A DNA stretch of 64,000 nt from Nissolia schottii (GCA_003254905.1 QANU01073741.1:652074-716073), one strand, 5' to 3'; shown: positions 23,276-36,850, numbered from the stretch's first letter. Made by a program: numbers and translations. Notes: generated by a model not told the origin, from the letters alone.

Positions 23276-23735
23276 TGTAAGATTATTTTAATCTCATGAT
23301 AGTGCGGTCCATGTAACAAGTAGTACTAACTCTAATAAAAGGGGATTAAGATGATGGCAATTAATTCTATAAAAGATAATAGAGTTAGTGGAGAGTATTT
23401 TAATAAAACTGACCCTTCCCCTCTCTCTTTTATAACTGATGGTAGTTACTCAAGAGAGAGTAATATATGGGAAAAACAAAAGGAATTGTACGTTCTCTTC
23501 TTGGTTTTTGGTTAAACGCTCTTTTCACCATCAAAAGAGAGGAGAAGGAAGAAAGGAAGATAGGGGAAAAGAAATCAAGATTAAGGAATAATAAGAGATA
23601 TCAATAGAATCACAATCATGGATCCGCGTATGTGTTTCTTGTTCCTAATTTTATTTTATTATGTGATAATCATGAACTTCAAGATCCAATTTCATGATAA
23701 TTTTCTCAATAGGTGATATAAAATTATATCTTACA
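23276..23735 (+). repeat. 3' LTR of the copia-type element
   Basis: 460 bp, very similar to the 5' LTR apart from the 5' tandem duplication and scattered substitutions. It is preceded by gtgagagat, a weak polypurine tract. Confidence 0.88.
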
Positions 23736-23740
23736 TAATA

Positions 23741-23962
23741 GACAGCAATTTCAGTTCAACAAGATGGCTTAAACCTTTAATTAACACTGAAAATCTATTG
23801 TTGACATCGTTGTGTTGATTTACAAAGGCCACAGTTAGTAAAATCAACCAGTTTAGCACGAATTCTGTATTAAGTATCCTCCAATAAATCTGACTCTATG
23901 GGTGAGTTTGGTATGTGATTAAAAAAGGAGAAACTTTATAGATTATTGAGTTAGTCTGCGTC
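23741..23962. other. Short spacer
   Basis: Between the retroelement and the small membrane protein gene; probably holds the latter's 3' UTR. Confidence 0.35.
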
Positions 23963-24325
23963 TCAGAGAGTTTGATCATGATCAAACAAGCCCACGGCTC
24001 GCACCACGCAAGCAGAAGCGGCTACAATCACCGCTGCAAATACCGGTGGAACAATCAGATCAACCTTGGATGTCATGAATAGATGAGCAGGAAAACAGAA
24101 GATGTCTCCTGGAAAGTCCAGGGGCATTCTAATGGACCCAGCAGTCTTGCACTTCTGAGAGAAAGAAGAGGAAGGGGTTATGGCAGAGACAAAAGCCGCT
24201 TGTAGCGAGAAAGTGGCCACTGCCACCGTGAAGGTCAGTAACGATATCCAAGTGACAGCATAGAGTAGAATAGGCCATGGGGTTGTGAGGTGCAAACGGA
24301 TGAAGTTAGAGAGCCTGAGAGACAT
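23963..24325 (-). CDS. Small plant membrane protein of unknown function, 120 aa
   Basis: Single exon from the ATG at 24325 to the stop at 23963. The N-terminus MSLRLSNFIRLHLTTPWPIL leads into a hydrophobic segment at about residues 17-48; a second one lies at about 88-110 (VDLIVPPVFAAVIVAASACV). Between them is a loop with KCKTAGSIRMPLDFPGDIF. The pattern (LTTPW, PLDFPG, FAAV-VAASACVVR) resembles an uncharacterised plant-specific family of small transmembrane proteins; I cannot name a function. A TATAAAAATA box lies at 24366-24375 (minus strand), about 40 bp upstream of the ATG, so the leader would be short. The full-length frame and promoter suggest a real gene. Confidence 0.72.
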   Translation of the reverse strand: MSLRLSNFIRLHLTTPWPILLYAVTWISLLTFTVAVATFSLQAAFVSAITPSSSFSQKCKTAGSIRMPLDFPGDIFCFPAHLFMTSKVDLIVPPVFAAVIVAASACVVRAVGLFDHDQTL

Positions 24326-24365
24326 TGTGGTAAGGTGGTAGATGAAATTGTTGGTGTTTTGGGTG

Positions 24366-24375
24366 TATTTTTATA
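24366..24375 (-). promoter_or_regulatory. TATA box of the small membrane protein gene
   Basis: TATAAAAATA on the minus strand, about 40 bp upstream of the start codon at 24325. Confidence 0.5.
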
Positions 24376-25203
24376 AACAGGACAGAAGAGCAGTGGGAAT
24401 GGGTGCAGAACTACCTAATCATAACTACTTTTGAGGATTTTGGTGTGGAAGAAATGGTATAAGATGGACCAATGAGGGTTGACGAGTGGAGCTGGACTTT
24501 ATAGTCTTATATGATGGCCGTGCTGACTAAGTTGCACTAGGCGTGCTTTATGGGTTTGGTTTAGTTTAGAATTACAAGTACAACAAAGATGGAGAGCGAC
24601 TCCACCCACAATATCAAAATTTAGTGTTTGTATACGTGGAAACATGGTAGTTTAGCAATATGGTTGCTTCGGCACTTTAGTCCCTGAAGGTCAAAATGAA
24701 ACTTTACTTTCAGATTTTCACATCTTACCCAAGTAGTAGTAATACATCCTCTATACCTAACAAGCAATTCATCCTCCTCTGCAGGTCACACATATTGATT
24801 CGAGGCAGATTCAATAACCTGCAAGAAATTTGTGTGTGAATTTGTGCGTGTGAATAGTATTTCTGATTCAGCCTGAGTTCTCTCCCTTTTTTTACCTTTG
24901 GCTAAGGAATGTTCTTTGGTAAATAGCCACGTGAACTTATAATTGTCAAAAGATACAGCTCATTCACCCACAGTGAATGTCACAATAAAATAAATACGTA
25001 GTTCCAAGGACACGTTACAATTACAGGCAAGAAGAGGGATCATGTACTGAAAACTGGAAGGCTACACCCCAGAATCAATTCTGGCCATCTTAGAAGTGAA
25101 AATTTTTCACTTTTGAGGCTCCAAAATTGATTCGGGTCTTCTCAAACTGAAAACTACGCACATTATAAGATCTATTATGATAGTAGTTGCAGCAACATTA
25201 AAT
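24376..25203. other. Spacer between the membrane protein and UNC93-like genes
   Basis: No coding sequence. Upstream region of the 120-aa gene on the left and 3' flank of the UNC93-like gene on the right; includes the hairpin at 25069-25136. Confidence 0.4.
25069..25136. repeat. Short foldback repeat
   Basis: cccagaatcaattctggcca...agtgaaaa and ttttcacttttgaggctcc...attgattcggg are reverse complements at roughly three quarters of positions. It looks like a small MITE remnant. Confidence 0.5.
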
Positions 25204-28200
25204 TCACTCACTGGTGCTGGGTGATGATGCCTTCGCCACCTTGAGAGCTAGCCATAGAAAACTGCCGAATGAGATGCATAGTGCAGCAAGCATAATCACA
25301 ACCACTGTCTGGAACGAGATGTACGGGAACAAAAAGAACACTACAGCAATTGTAGCGCTTTGCCAAATCTTCAGCTGTGCAAAGGCCCCTTCCTGCACCA
25401 GAAAGCAACATAGACTTGACACTGGAGGCAACTTAAATAATAAGTAAAAGCTCAATAAAGATATAACAGGGGTGTTGGGAAGAAGAAACGATGGAGGAAA
25501 AAAAACAAGCGAAAGTGTATGCAATACAAGAATAATTAATGGGGAATGATGATGTACAAGTTGTGAATGAAAGTTATATATAGGTTAATCAGCTTTGAGA
25601 CATGAACTAGCTATTAAGCAATATGAATCAAACAAACAGATGAGATCTGAACAATACAACATATTTTTAAGGTAATAGGGAGCAAATGTGGCATTTTGTA
25701 TACCATGTCATGCTTAAATAGCATCCCAAGCAGAGCATTGAGCTGTGTCATCAAAACACCATCACCAATGCCCAATAAACCAGCCAGGAAAAGAATGTAC
25801 AGAGTACCAAGCCACCCGCTAGTTATGCTGCATCACGAGCGGCAAAGAAAGATATTAACAAAATGGAGTTACAGGGGGAAAAACACTATCCATAAACTGA
25901 AAAAACAGCACGTATTTGCTGCTGACCTGAAATCTAGCAGAAGTAAGATACATACAACCGCCTGAGCAAACACTCCTATGGACACTATTGTCGTAATAGA
26001 TGTGAGACCAGAGGTGAGCCGACCAGCAGCCAGAGAGCACTGACAAATTTTAAATATAAATAAAATTGATCCCGTTAGAACTTATTTTTATGTATGTGTT
26101 AAATGGGCTCTATATGTTAAAAGGGAAAGCTGTTTGACCTCCCGCTCAATCCTCAATCGGAAAAAAAAAAAAAAAACCCAGAATATAGCAGTTTGAAATT
26201 AATAATAGTCGCTCAAGATATTCCAAAAAAATAAATAACTAAAGAAACTAATTGTTATGGCATTGATGCAATCAAGTTACTTTTGAGTTTTGAACAACCA
26301 CCAAAGGCAAGGAAATACAGTCTGCGCTCCCATACTTACTATTCCATCAAAAGCCCCATATGATGCCATTGCACTACCCACACCAGAAATACCAATCGCA
26401 GGAGTCACAACATACTTGGTAAATTCAGCCCTATGAAATAGTATTTCATTAAAAAACAATAAATAAAGAATTTCAAAGGACAGGAGAAATCAGAACATCA
26501 TTATTAAAAGGTCATCAGGATGAATGCCTTATAATTCATAAGAAATTACCACACAAATGCCTGTTGTAGACCCGAATATGCAATAAGAGGTATGATCAAC
26601 AACATCCTAACATCTGACAATGCACTGGTAAGTGATCTAGATAGAGACTTAAGGGATGACTGTAAACCAGCATCAGCACCCGAAAGCTCATATTCGCCCT
26701 TACTACCACTCCGTTTACTCAAGAAGCACATTAGTACTGCTCCAATGGTCATAACGCAAAGGAATACAACAAACAATAAAGTTGTGCCATTGGTAGTTCC
26801 CTCCTGTAGTGATGAGAAACAAAAATCAAACCCTGAGAATGTATAAAATACTTTAAATCGAAATCTGAAACTTGCTAGTTTGTGATGCAAGCATCTATTT
26901 TTTGGAGGGTACAAGAAAAACCCAGCTCACATTTACATTTCCTTGAAATCTTTTGCACACTACATAAATTAACATCTTTCAAATATTAAACAATCGTAAT
27001 AATACAAATCAAAAACAAAATAGAGCCACGCTAAATTACACTGTCAACATCATCAACCTTATTAGCAAGCCACTACAAGTGCTAAGTTTTAAAAATTAAA
27101 TATATATGAATATAAGATACACAATATCAACCATATGTTTTTCTTAATAGATAAGTTAATGCAATCTTGATTCAACAAAATTTGGACCAATGGTTCCATC
27201 AATCACTAAATTAATTGTTAGTCCTTCATGAAAATAGGTCATAACCAGCAGCAGTTTGCCATTCATTATAGCTAATAATGAGGAAGGAGTAATCTTGAAC
27301 AACTAGGGATCATGTGCTGATAATTAAAACAGTCACAGTAAGAGAAAGGTTGCAAAATGTAAAGACTAACCACCACATACCTGCCCGTCACTGAGTAGAG
27401 CAAATGTGATAATATTTCCAATAAACTGCAAAACAATTTTTTTATCAGCTTGAATTCTAAAAGCGTTTTTTTAAAATAAAAAAAAAATAATAATAATAAC
27501 AGCACTGCGATCAGTCTTGAGTGAAAGATAATTAATTTGATCACCTGGTGGAGTGCATACACAGCCCAAAATTCCCCATTGAAATCACCAATTACTGCAA
27601 CTTCATGCAAGTTGTAATCTTTAGCATGACTGCGTGCAGCAGAGGTGAGATATGTTCCCTGTCAGGTGAAACTAAGATCAACAAAGACATAGGTGACTAA
27701 CGACAATTCGAAGGAATTACGGAACCATGACATGTTACATGTACCTGTCCAACCCATATTATTGAAGCACAAAACCCAAGATACAAAGAGGCTGGAACCA
27801 GTGTATACCTGATAGAAGAATCGCTCAATGGTAAAGAATATATGCATGACGAGTTAGTATTATTTCAGCATGCTAAATCATAAACTATGAAAGAAATGAT
27901 GCTCATGTATAAGCATAACTATGAGCAGCTATGAACGACAGCCATAAATGATGGTCAACCTTTCATGAATCCCTGAATACAACCAACTACAAACAAACCT
28001 GTTAGTTCTTGAGAGTTCAATTTACTTATCATGGGTAACTTCTACTATTTCTTTCTAGATGAAAGAGAAAAAGTTTAATGAAATTGATACTGACAGCACC
28101 AAAATAGTTGCCACTGACAGCACCAAAATAGGTGCTACTGATAGTACCACAAAAACAAAAAACTGCTACTGATAACATTTTCCTAGTGAATCAAAACAAA

Positions 28201-28655
28201 GATAGTAACAAAATTACCAATTTGGCTTCAAGTTTGCAGCCACGTACAACCAATACCCACTCGTGCCAATAATCAAAGCAATCTTGGAGCTAAGAACCCG
28301 CACAACCAAAGAAGCAACCACCGAGAAGCACATGAAAGACAAATACAGGATCCCAAGCGACGTCGTTCCCAAATCATCCTCCTGAAAAAGTTTGCGAATC
28401 CAATTCACCAATAAACCAAATAGAGCAAAATAAAAGAAAGAATCAAACAATTAGGAGGAGAATTATAACTGTGTTGATAGTGCTCTGCAAATTCTGCGCA
28501 GCTCCGTAGGCAAGGAAGATCAAGAGAAATGCCAAGCTCAATATGTGAACGTCCCTCGTGTGGCTCTTGGTGTTTGGCGCTCGAACCTGCGAGGAACCGT
28601 CGCCGGCGACAAGCGGCGCCTCTTCGTCGCGGGAAATCGCGCTTGCAGACGCCAT
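25204..28655 (-). CDS. UNC93-like major facilitator-type membrane protein, 10 exons
   Basis: Plant relative of UNC-93/UNC93-like proteins, polytopic proteins with MFS-like fold; the plant role is poorly defined. Exons (minus): 28655-28470, 28381-28218, 27808-27745, 27658-27545, 27425-27381, 26803-26550, 26430-26340, 26039-25927, 25827-25704, 25392-25204. Phases agree and the sum is 448 codons (447 aa). The start MASASAISRDEEAPL is followed by TRDVHILSLAFLLIFLAYG, a family hallmark. About 11-12 hydrophobic segments follow, with SLYLGFCASIIWVGQGTYLT, GEFWAVYALHQFIGNI, LIAYSGLQQAFVWAEFTK, CSLAAGRLTSGLTS and KIWQSATIAVVFFLFPYIS. Exon 1 ends at an unusual but usable donor (gttata). It faces the same way as eIF3a, with 2.7 kb between. 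The frame is intact. Confidence 0.9.
28088..28172. repeat. 24-bp tandem repeat in UNC93-like intron 2
   Basis: About three units of tactgacagcaccaaaatag-tgc, the last one diverged and lengthened by A-rich sequence, then a partial tactgata. Confidence 0.75.
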
Positions 28656-31408
28656 GGATTCAAGCTCTCGATCCACTTCCGAAGTGGATCGAAAAGCAGC
28701 TATGGAAACCCTAGAAATTTTCAATTGCGTCAGAGGAGGGACGTTGACATCAACAAAACAGAGGAATTTGCCGGCTAGAGCTCTGCACGATACAAGACGC
28801 ATGCAAAGAGTTGAAAACTGAATAATAGTAAATAATAATTTTTGGTTTGTTTGGTGAAGATTCTGAATCTGATTTTAGGATCAACGGTGCGTTTTGCTTG
28901 TCCACCATCCTGTGACAATCATTGTGTTTGATTTTTTTTATTTTTTTTAATCTTTCTTTCTTTGGCTGACNAGATTCTTTTTTGCTCTGTCCCCATGTGC
29001 AGTGCAGTACACCCGCCAGTTTTTAACGTAACTGACAGTCTCGCTCTCTTGTTCACTCACTCATCTACTTTATTTTGCTACTAGTAGGTGAGTTTTTACT
29101 TCCCTTCGATATGCCATAGTAATGGTTTGCTTGGTTAAAAATAGAGGACAGGTTCAAAAAAGTTGAGAAAGGTTACTTTTGTACAATGATATGAGAGAGA
29201 AAAATCTAATGACAGCCCTTCTTGTTATTTATGTTATTATTGTCGAAAAATGTTGTTTACTTAACATTTCTAAAAAGATTGTGCCACGAAGATGACTTCT
29301 AGGAATGCCAACATGTATGTCTAACCTTTTTCTTTAAATTTGTTTTAATATACACATATGTTCTGCATACTAAAAAGTATGGAAACTTTGTGAGACTGTC
29401 GTGTTTTCATGTCTAACACATTATAAACATTGACACATAAAGACACTTATTTGACACGTGTTTTACATTTTACAAAAGTGTCCAAGCATATACAAAAAAA
29501 AAAATTGAGGCGTATCTATGTCATGTCCAAATAAAAATACTCTATATACTAAAAATTTATAATAATATGAATCTTTAAAAAATTAGCAAATATTGATACA
29601 TGTCTTAAACGTTCCATAAATTTTGGAAAAAGTTTAAAACATATTAAAAATTAGTAGTTTGATATTAATAACAATATTAAAATATTATTATAAATATTTA
29701 ATTTTATACTTATATAAACCATGTCTGTATCTTATAAAATTTTAAAATTTGTGTGTAATTGTTTCTCATTTTCATGCCACTATATGCTTCTTAACTTACA
29801 AAGATGTCACAGACTCCAAGCTCTCGATCTTCTAGCCTATATATGTCTAACCTTGCCTGAGGAGTGTGGGCAACTCGCATGCTATATTTAGATGGGAGGA
29901 ATTAAATGAAAGAAAATGGAGTGACCACATTATTCAGATATTTTTGTAATGAAATGAATTATCGTTTTTGACCTTTCAGTAATGGAATGGTAAAATTTAA
30001 GTTTTTTATTTCAAAATATCCTTTTATTAAAAAAAAGCAAATTCATAAAATAAATAAGTAATTAATTATTTTAATTATTTTTCTATTAACCAAGTAGAAT
30101 GAAATTCCATCTCAAACATAAAAGATAATGGTGGCTTTCTTTTTTGGGTGCAGCTAAAAAAAAAGTAGGTCAAAAGTTAATGGGATATCAATAATTTAAA
30201 AAAAAAATTTAATAATAGTTATTCAACTACACAATATTGACTATTAGATGAGTTGTATTTGGGATCAAAACGCTAAATTAAGTTTATGTGAAAGGGAAAA
30301 AGAAAATGCCCCTCTCGAGACTGATTTATTACTAGGATTGCATGTATATCATGAATTTTGTAAATGTCCATCATCTATTAATTTAAAGAAAAAAATATTA
30401 TCTTGAGAATGATTGTTTTAATATCCATTTTTCAAAAAATAAAATTTAAATATCTTAAAGATGAATAAAGTATATATCCGAGGAGCGTGTGATTTACTAG
30501 TTATAGCCGTGTATTTTACTCATCTAATTATTTACGTTTCTTTTAACAAAGAAAAAATCGCGTACGTTCCTTTTACAGTTTCAATTTTTTTCTTTTATTA
30601 TTTTCAAATTCATTTAAATTCAACTTATATCTAAAAATATCAATGGAATAATCATTCATCATGCATTTAACATCGTAATCATGTTAAAACATATTCCTCA
30701 AACGCCTTTTACCTAAAACAAAGAAAACATTCCATAAAACATGAAAGCATTACGCCATTACTAGTGAGAACTTTCAGAATCAAAATTCCCTTCTTGATTC
30801 AAAAGAGTACAGCTTGTATCCTTATTACCTTAACATGTCGAAGTACCCACAAAAATATCTACATGTCCTTCATTAATCATTGGGTAGGACCCAATTTTGT
30901 TTCAATACAAAAGCAACTGCAATCACGTCCACACTTTTTGGGCACATCATATCATAAAGGCAAGAAATTAAAATAATTACAGATTTACAGGCCAGGAGTT
31001 CAAATACGAAATCAGATGCATCCAAAGGAATATAGTGCGGAATATAAATATAAATAAATAAACAAATAAAAGCAAAAATAAGGGGTATCCTTGTAGTTTT
31101 AACTTTTGCCCAACTGAAAAACATCAAGCCTAACATCAAGTCTGCAGTACTTGTCTGATTTGGAATTTCGATTACCATGTCCAATCCACTCGATCGATCA
31201 TAAATAGAAAATTTGGTTTGCATGTTCCTCGACATAAACGAGGACCGAGATAAACAAATTATAAGAACCAAGTATCAAAAAGAATTCTAGAACTCATATC
31301 GGGGAGAGAACCGAGAGAGCTCGACAAAAAGTCACAAGAACCAGCACGTCAGGCAATGCTTAAGGGCTGCACACAGACATCAACGATAAATAGATCAGGG
31401 CAGAGTGA
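28656..31408. other. Spacer between the UNC93-like gene and eIF3a
   Basis: 5' leader and promoter of the UNC93-like gene at the left edge, the 3' UTR of eIF3a at the right edge (about 30900-31408), AT-rich sequence between. One N at 28971. No further gene recognised. Confidence 0.4.
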
Positions 31409-34400
31409 TCAACGATCACGTGGGTTCCTGGAGGAAGACCAGGTGGAAGATGACCTAGAGCCACCAGCAGAACCAAATGATGTTGGTCTGCGATCATCAC
31501 CACCACGCCACCTGTCACCATCCGGCCGGCTGCTACTGGTCCAACGATCTGTTTCAGGAGAAGGTGCATTAGCAGCCGGTGCAGGCTCGCGCCGGAACCA
31601 AGGGACGTATTTCCCCGGGGCAGGTGCTGCTGCAGCTGCAGCAGCAGCAGCAGGAGCAGCAGTTCCAGACTCCAGTGGACGGGCAAGAGGCTCAGAAGGC
31701 CTTGCAGCTGGTTCAGCAGGTCTGCCCAACAATGCTTCTCTCCTTTGCCTTTCCTTTTCTTCAAGTTCCAGTTCTCTTTGCCTCTGTTTTTCAGCAATCT
31801 CAGCCAACTTTGCTAAGTGTTGGGCCTCCTCCTTCTTTTTCCTCTCAGCCTCTGCACATAAGTTGGGTAAAATACAAAACAGAAGATAAGCTATTATATA
31901 TTAGTGAGTAAAAGCTGGTGCATCAATTCCACTGTACAATAAGCATTTCCTAATGCAGAACGAACAAGGGAAGGAAAGTGAAAGTGAAAGTGAAAGGAAA
32001 CCATGACAATTTCGGTGGAGGAATTGAAGACATATTCAAAGCATGTTCAGTGAAATCCTTAACTTCTAAAATATGGGGAAAAGTAAGTTTAGTCACTGAA
32101 GAGTTACTGGACAGAGACACAGTAAAAATAGTTACCTTCACGTTTACGAGCTTCTTCCTCCTCAAACAATTTTTGCTGCCTCTCTTCTTCTACCTTAAGA
32201 TAGTACTTCAACTTCCTCAGCCTCTCTCTCTCCTCTCTCCTGGACTGTAAAATTCTAGAGATACGCTCCTCCCTTTCCTTCCTCAATCTGTCAAATTCTG
32301 CTTGGCGGCGAGAGACAACTATCTCTTGATATATCTCCTGCATATAAAATTGCATGATAAGAGCATCAGATGAAGTGGAAGGCTGACTAGGAAACAAAGC
32401 AAGCAACTATTTATGATAGGTGAATTTATAATATTTGACAACAAAATGAGATTTGACAGTCAAATGAGCATAGGTCCTAGCCTGTCGAATCCTCCATACA
32501 ACTGGCATTTTCCAATAAACATAAGAAAGAAATGGCAATTTGCATACAACAATGACAAAAAACGTAGAAGAGGAGCCAAGATGGTGACAATACTGACTTT
32601 GTTGCCCATCATTCGCACAAGCCTCTCCTTCTCCTTGAGATCGCCTTCATGGCGCTGTCTGCTCAATTCAATCTCTTGCTGCATCAAACCAAAGTCTCAG
32701 TCAATAGAAGACCAAATCTTATTAGAATGAAAAAGTGTCTGTGGTGAATAAATACTTGATATAATTCAATTGTTTCCATAGGGTAAAAAAGGAAATACAA
32801 GAAAGACAATAATGTCCCAAGCAAACAAGAGACCCCAACACACCTGTTGCTCACGCTCATGAAGAATCTCCTCTTCCTTCATGCGCTGCTCATAGGCAGC
32901 TGTAATAAGGGGAGCTGCCTCTTCTCTTTTTGCTCTTTCCAAATGATCCATGGTTTTTGCTAACTTTTGCAGTTTCTTTTCCATTTCCTGTCTTTCTCGT
33001 AGTTGTTCAGTCAGAGTCAACTCCATCAAGGTCTTCTTGGTCATTTTATCCTAAAAATAAGATTTATTGTCAAAACTTGGAGACCCAACAAATCAGGAAG
33101 TTAATTGAAGGCAGAGACTTCAACTTACCCCCTCAATGATTGGCTTTTTCTTCCCCCCCTTTCTACGCCTCTCAGCTTCCTTGAGCAAAAGTTGAGCTTC
33201 TTCCCTTTCCCTTTCCTCTATTTCCCTGCTGATCCTATCATTCTTTCTCTTCTCAATTTCCTCCTTAAGTCTTCTTTGTTCTGCCTCTTCAGTTAATTTC
33301 TGCAGCCTTACCCTCTTTGACTCTTCCTCACGTTCCTTCAAATATATAGGTTAAAGGAAGCCTCAATCACTTAAGAAATCATTAACTCCTAAGATGGAAT
33401 AATAACGCTAAATCACAAGATCATACCATTTCAAGAAGCTGTCGTTCTTGTTCTTCTTTCCTCTTCTCAATAATAGATTTTCGAGCAAGAAGCCTCTTGT
33501 GCTCCTTGGCTACAACCTCTGTCAAAGTGGGAAGCAAAGCTCCAATTTTTGAAGGTTTCTTTTCAGGAGGATAAATCATTTGCCTTGCCTTATTCAAAAG
33601 TTCAGCAAATTTTGCCAAGTGATCCCTTAAGCCGTCAGACTCGAGACTCTGCAACAGAAATCAATCTCCATGAACACAACTGGTAAATTGAGAAATACAC
33701 GGTACTGGCAAACAACTAAAAATTGTTTGTTCAAACATCACCCTTCCTCGTCTCAACTGCAGCAAACCTTTATGGCAACAACAGGTTCTGAACATTTAGG
33801 AATAGAGTTGACCAAATGGCTCATTTAATATAAATTACAATGAGTACTGATTCAGCAGAAACATGATTGATCAATAAACATATGTATGAATGTTTAATAC
33901 CATAACATCAAAGAAAATTTCTGTGACTAGCGGGGGATTGAAGGCACTTCATGCCTCCAATCTGAACAAACAGTTGCAGTTTTAATATTAGTTTTGGTTG
34001 GTTATCAATAAGAGGCTAATACCAATAATTTGTAAGGATAGAATTAGAATAAAATTTGGACACCAAAAAATAGTTATCCCATGGAATCACTGTTATTATT
34101 AGTGTATCGATGTTATTTAGGTGAAACTTATAAAAACTAGCACTCCAAGGCCCTCCTGCATGAGAAAGTTCTAAGGCAACAATGACAAATTAAGGCACAC
34201 ATACCATTTTGGAAAAGATTACAACACTTCTCATGTGGTCAACTTTCATTGATACAAACTTCTGCTTAACAGCATCAACGGAAATCTTTTCCACAACGGA
34301 AAAATCAAAGAAGGGGATCATCCTAGATAAGGTCTCAATCTTCATTGTCTGGTACACATTAGACACCTAGAAGACCAAGAGGCAACATGTCAATATGCAT

Positions 34401-36850
34401 TAACATAACTAACCAGAAGTAAAATATAAAATATTCACGTACAAACAAAAGAAGAGCAAAAAACTGAAAATGCACCTGCTGTAGCAACCTCAAGGTAGCT
34501 AACTTTTCCAGTGCAGGGACATACTGAGACAATTGCACCTCTGGGACAGAGGAAGCAGTGGAAAGTTTACCCCCTAACTTTGATATTTTTGTCAACAAGT
34601 GCTGCACTTTTAATGCAAGATCTGAGGGAAGGAATTCATGTTCCAAAATATGGTAAATGTCTTTCACCTCCTGAGTTACACAAGACATCACACCCTTGGA
34701 TGCCTGTAGTAAACAATCCAAAGACAATGAAATTAATTAGAAAAAAATATCCACCTTGGTAGAAACAACAAATGCATATTAGAAGGAAAGAGGGAAGGAG
34801 GAAAAAAAAACATAATTTGAAGAATGGAAAAAAATCTTACCAGTTCAGAGAGAAGAGATGATCTTGAGAGCTGGGGAAAGCAAAAAAATTAACAGAAAAC
34901 AAAATGTAAGTTATAAAATAATGATACATACACACGCTAATTGGGAGTTGAATTGAGGAAAAATAATATACCACTTCTCTGCCCTCTGGCTTAGTTTCAA
35001 GATTAAAGCCAATAAGATTAGCCATCCTCAAATTTCTCTCTTTTTCATGCTCCAGTTCCAAATGCGAAGCACCATGATGGCGATCATGAGGAGGGACTGC
35101 AAGTGCAGCCAGAACAACAGACGAAGCTATTAATTGCAAATCCTTCTGACTCAGATTCTTATTGAAGCTTTTTTGTAATAAAAAGAGCCTGAACCATGCA
35201 TACGCATGATATAGATGACTGGAGGATATCCAAAATATTTCCGTCAGCTTAGCATAATAAACAACCATCAAGGATGCCTTGGGTGTCTTCTTGACCATGC
35301 ACATTAGTCCATGTATATCCTCAATAGATCGAAAAGCTTCCTGCATACAGCAAAAAAATTGGGCGGTTGTATTTGCAACAAGTCTATGGATGAAACACTA
35401 TTGCAATATAAACAAAAGAAAAATGAAACAATGGCCAACCTGCCACAGTTCAAGTTCGGTGGCGATTTTCAGCTGCTCAAATCTTGTATCCAGATACAGT
35501 TGCAGGCTCTCAGGAGCTGAAAGATCAGGCCGGTCACGTTGGTCCCGATACTTATTAAGATTGGCCAAATGGTTTCTTATGATTTCACATAGTCTGCGGA
35601 ACTCTGTAGTTCGCTTATATTGCTTACAAAACTGGAAAGCTCGATGAGCTGTCATCTGCACATATTGTTGGGTATAATATATTAGAATTACTATTATAGG
35701 AAAAACAAGCACACAACCTCAAATTATCATTCTGTAAGAGAAAGCATGCAACAATATGAAATGACAAAAACAACCGATAGTAAATTGAGAACAATTAGCA
35801 ACAATAAATCCAAAAACCAATCAACTAATTACTCATCAGAAATGCCTTCCCCCGTCAAATGTCTATAATTATACCGGTAAATTAAGAAATGCAGTAAACT
35901 AATATTTACTGTACACTGCGCAGACTATGATAAATTGATCATGGGATATAGTTCAGTAAAATTTAAGAAGCAGTACCTGAGGCTCTTTAATGTCTTAAAA
36001 GGTTAAAATAATTGGCGTAGCCACAAATAAATAGAGAACAATTTTATAATCCATATCATGACCACAGATAGAAAGAGGGGGGGCAAAATAAAATGGTTTC
36101 ACAATAAATTGTATACCACAAAAGGCCATTGTCAGCACCATTCCATGGTCAAACAACAACATTACTTGATTAAGGAAGCAGCTATAGCAGCAATGAGTAG
36201 TGGTTACCGCATATAAAGTCTCCAGTTTTGAGTTGTTGCGCAATATCTCCAGCACAGTCCTATATGTTTCCCACAGAAATTTAAACCAAGGGGTCACAAG
36301 CTCCCTATCAGATCTGTCTTTTCCTTTCTCCCCGCTGACATAGCTAAGCATCAAGTCCTCCGGCCTCTTATCGGCCTCCAAATCGTCAACATCAAGGGCT
36401 TCTTCCAGCGCCTGTGCCTGGCTGCGGGCTTGTTCAGCTTTCTCAGTTGAGAGGTGCATGAAATGCTTGATCACCTCCTCTAGGGAGCTAACATTCACTT
36501 GCTGGCAGATGATACGATACTGAATGAGACCGTCCTTGGCGAACCGCCCCTTACGCATCTGAACACAGAGCTCTACATACTTGAACATGATCCTTTCAAG
36601 CGTCTTCTGCCAAGCTCTGTGTCTCTTTGAAGTAATAAGGTCGTGAAGGACCTGCAAAGCATCCTGCTTCTGCCCCACATTGATCAATTCTGTACATTGA
36701 CATTAGCATAGGATTGATTCAATGGCAACATTACATGTAATTAAAACTGAAATCACAAATTTTTATAATAAAACCAGAGTAAACGATTATTCTCTTGAAC
36801 TAACCTTCCGCCCTTTTGAGGGCGTTCTCAGGCTTTAAGAACGAAGTCAT
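31409..36850 (-). CDS. TIF3A1: Eukaryotic translation initiation factor 3 subunit a (eIF3a), 13 exons
   Basis: Largest scaffold subunit of eIF3, which joins the 40S ribosome in the cytosol. Exons (minus): 36850-36805, 36689-36208, 35655-35440, 35340-34972, 34870-34841, 34703-34476, 34366-34205, 33648-33427, 33335-33129, 33050-32844, 32678-32598, 32337-32136, 31851-31409; GT/AG ends and consistent phases, 964 aa (about 985 in Arabidopsis). The N-terminus [20 protein letters not shown] and the N-terminal helical part and PCI region (to about residue 510) match the family. From about residue 520 to 840 comes a long charged coiled coil (ERERE..., [16 protein letters not shown]). The tail has an alanine run, then KYVPWFRR and an Arg/Ser/Gly-rich end. 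One 30-bp microexon ([10 protein letters not shown]) is used. No defects were seen. Confidence 0.94.

Larger units (their letters stand above)
20558..23735 (+). mobile_element. Non-autonomous Ty1/copia-type LTR retrotransposon
   Basis: Bounded by the 5-bp duplication taata (20553-20557 and 23736-23740). The LTRs begin tgtaagattattttaatctc and end attaca or cttaca, so TG...CA termini. A primer binding site complementary to initiator tRNA-Met lies right after the 5' LTR. The inside is only about 2.2 kb, with a decayed gag remnant and no protease, integrase or reverse transcriptase, so the element needs help in trans. Part of its inside (about 22130-22930) is related to the LTR-like element at 58698-61179. 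Confidence 0.88.
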
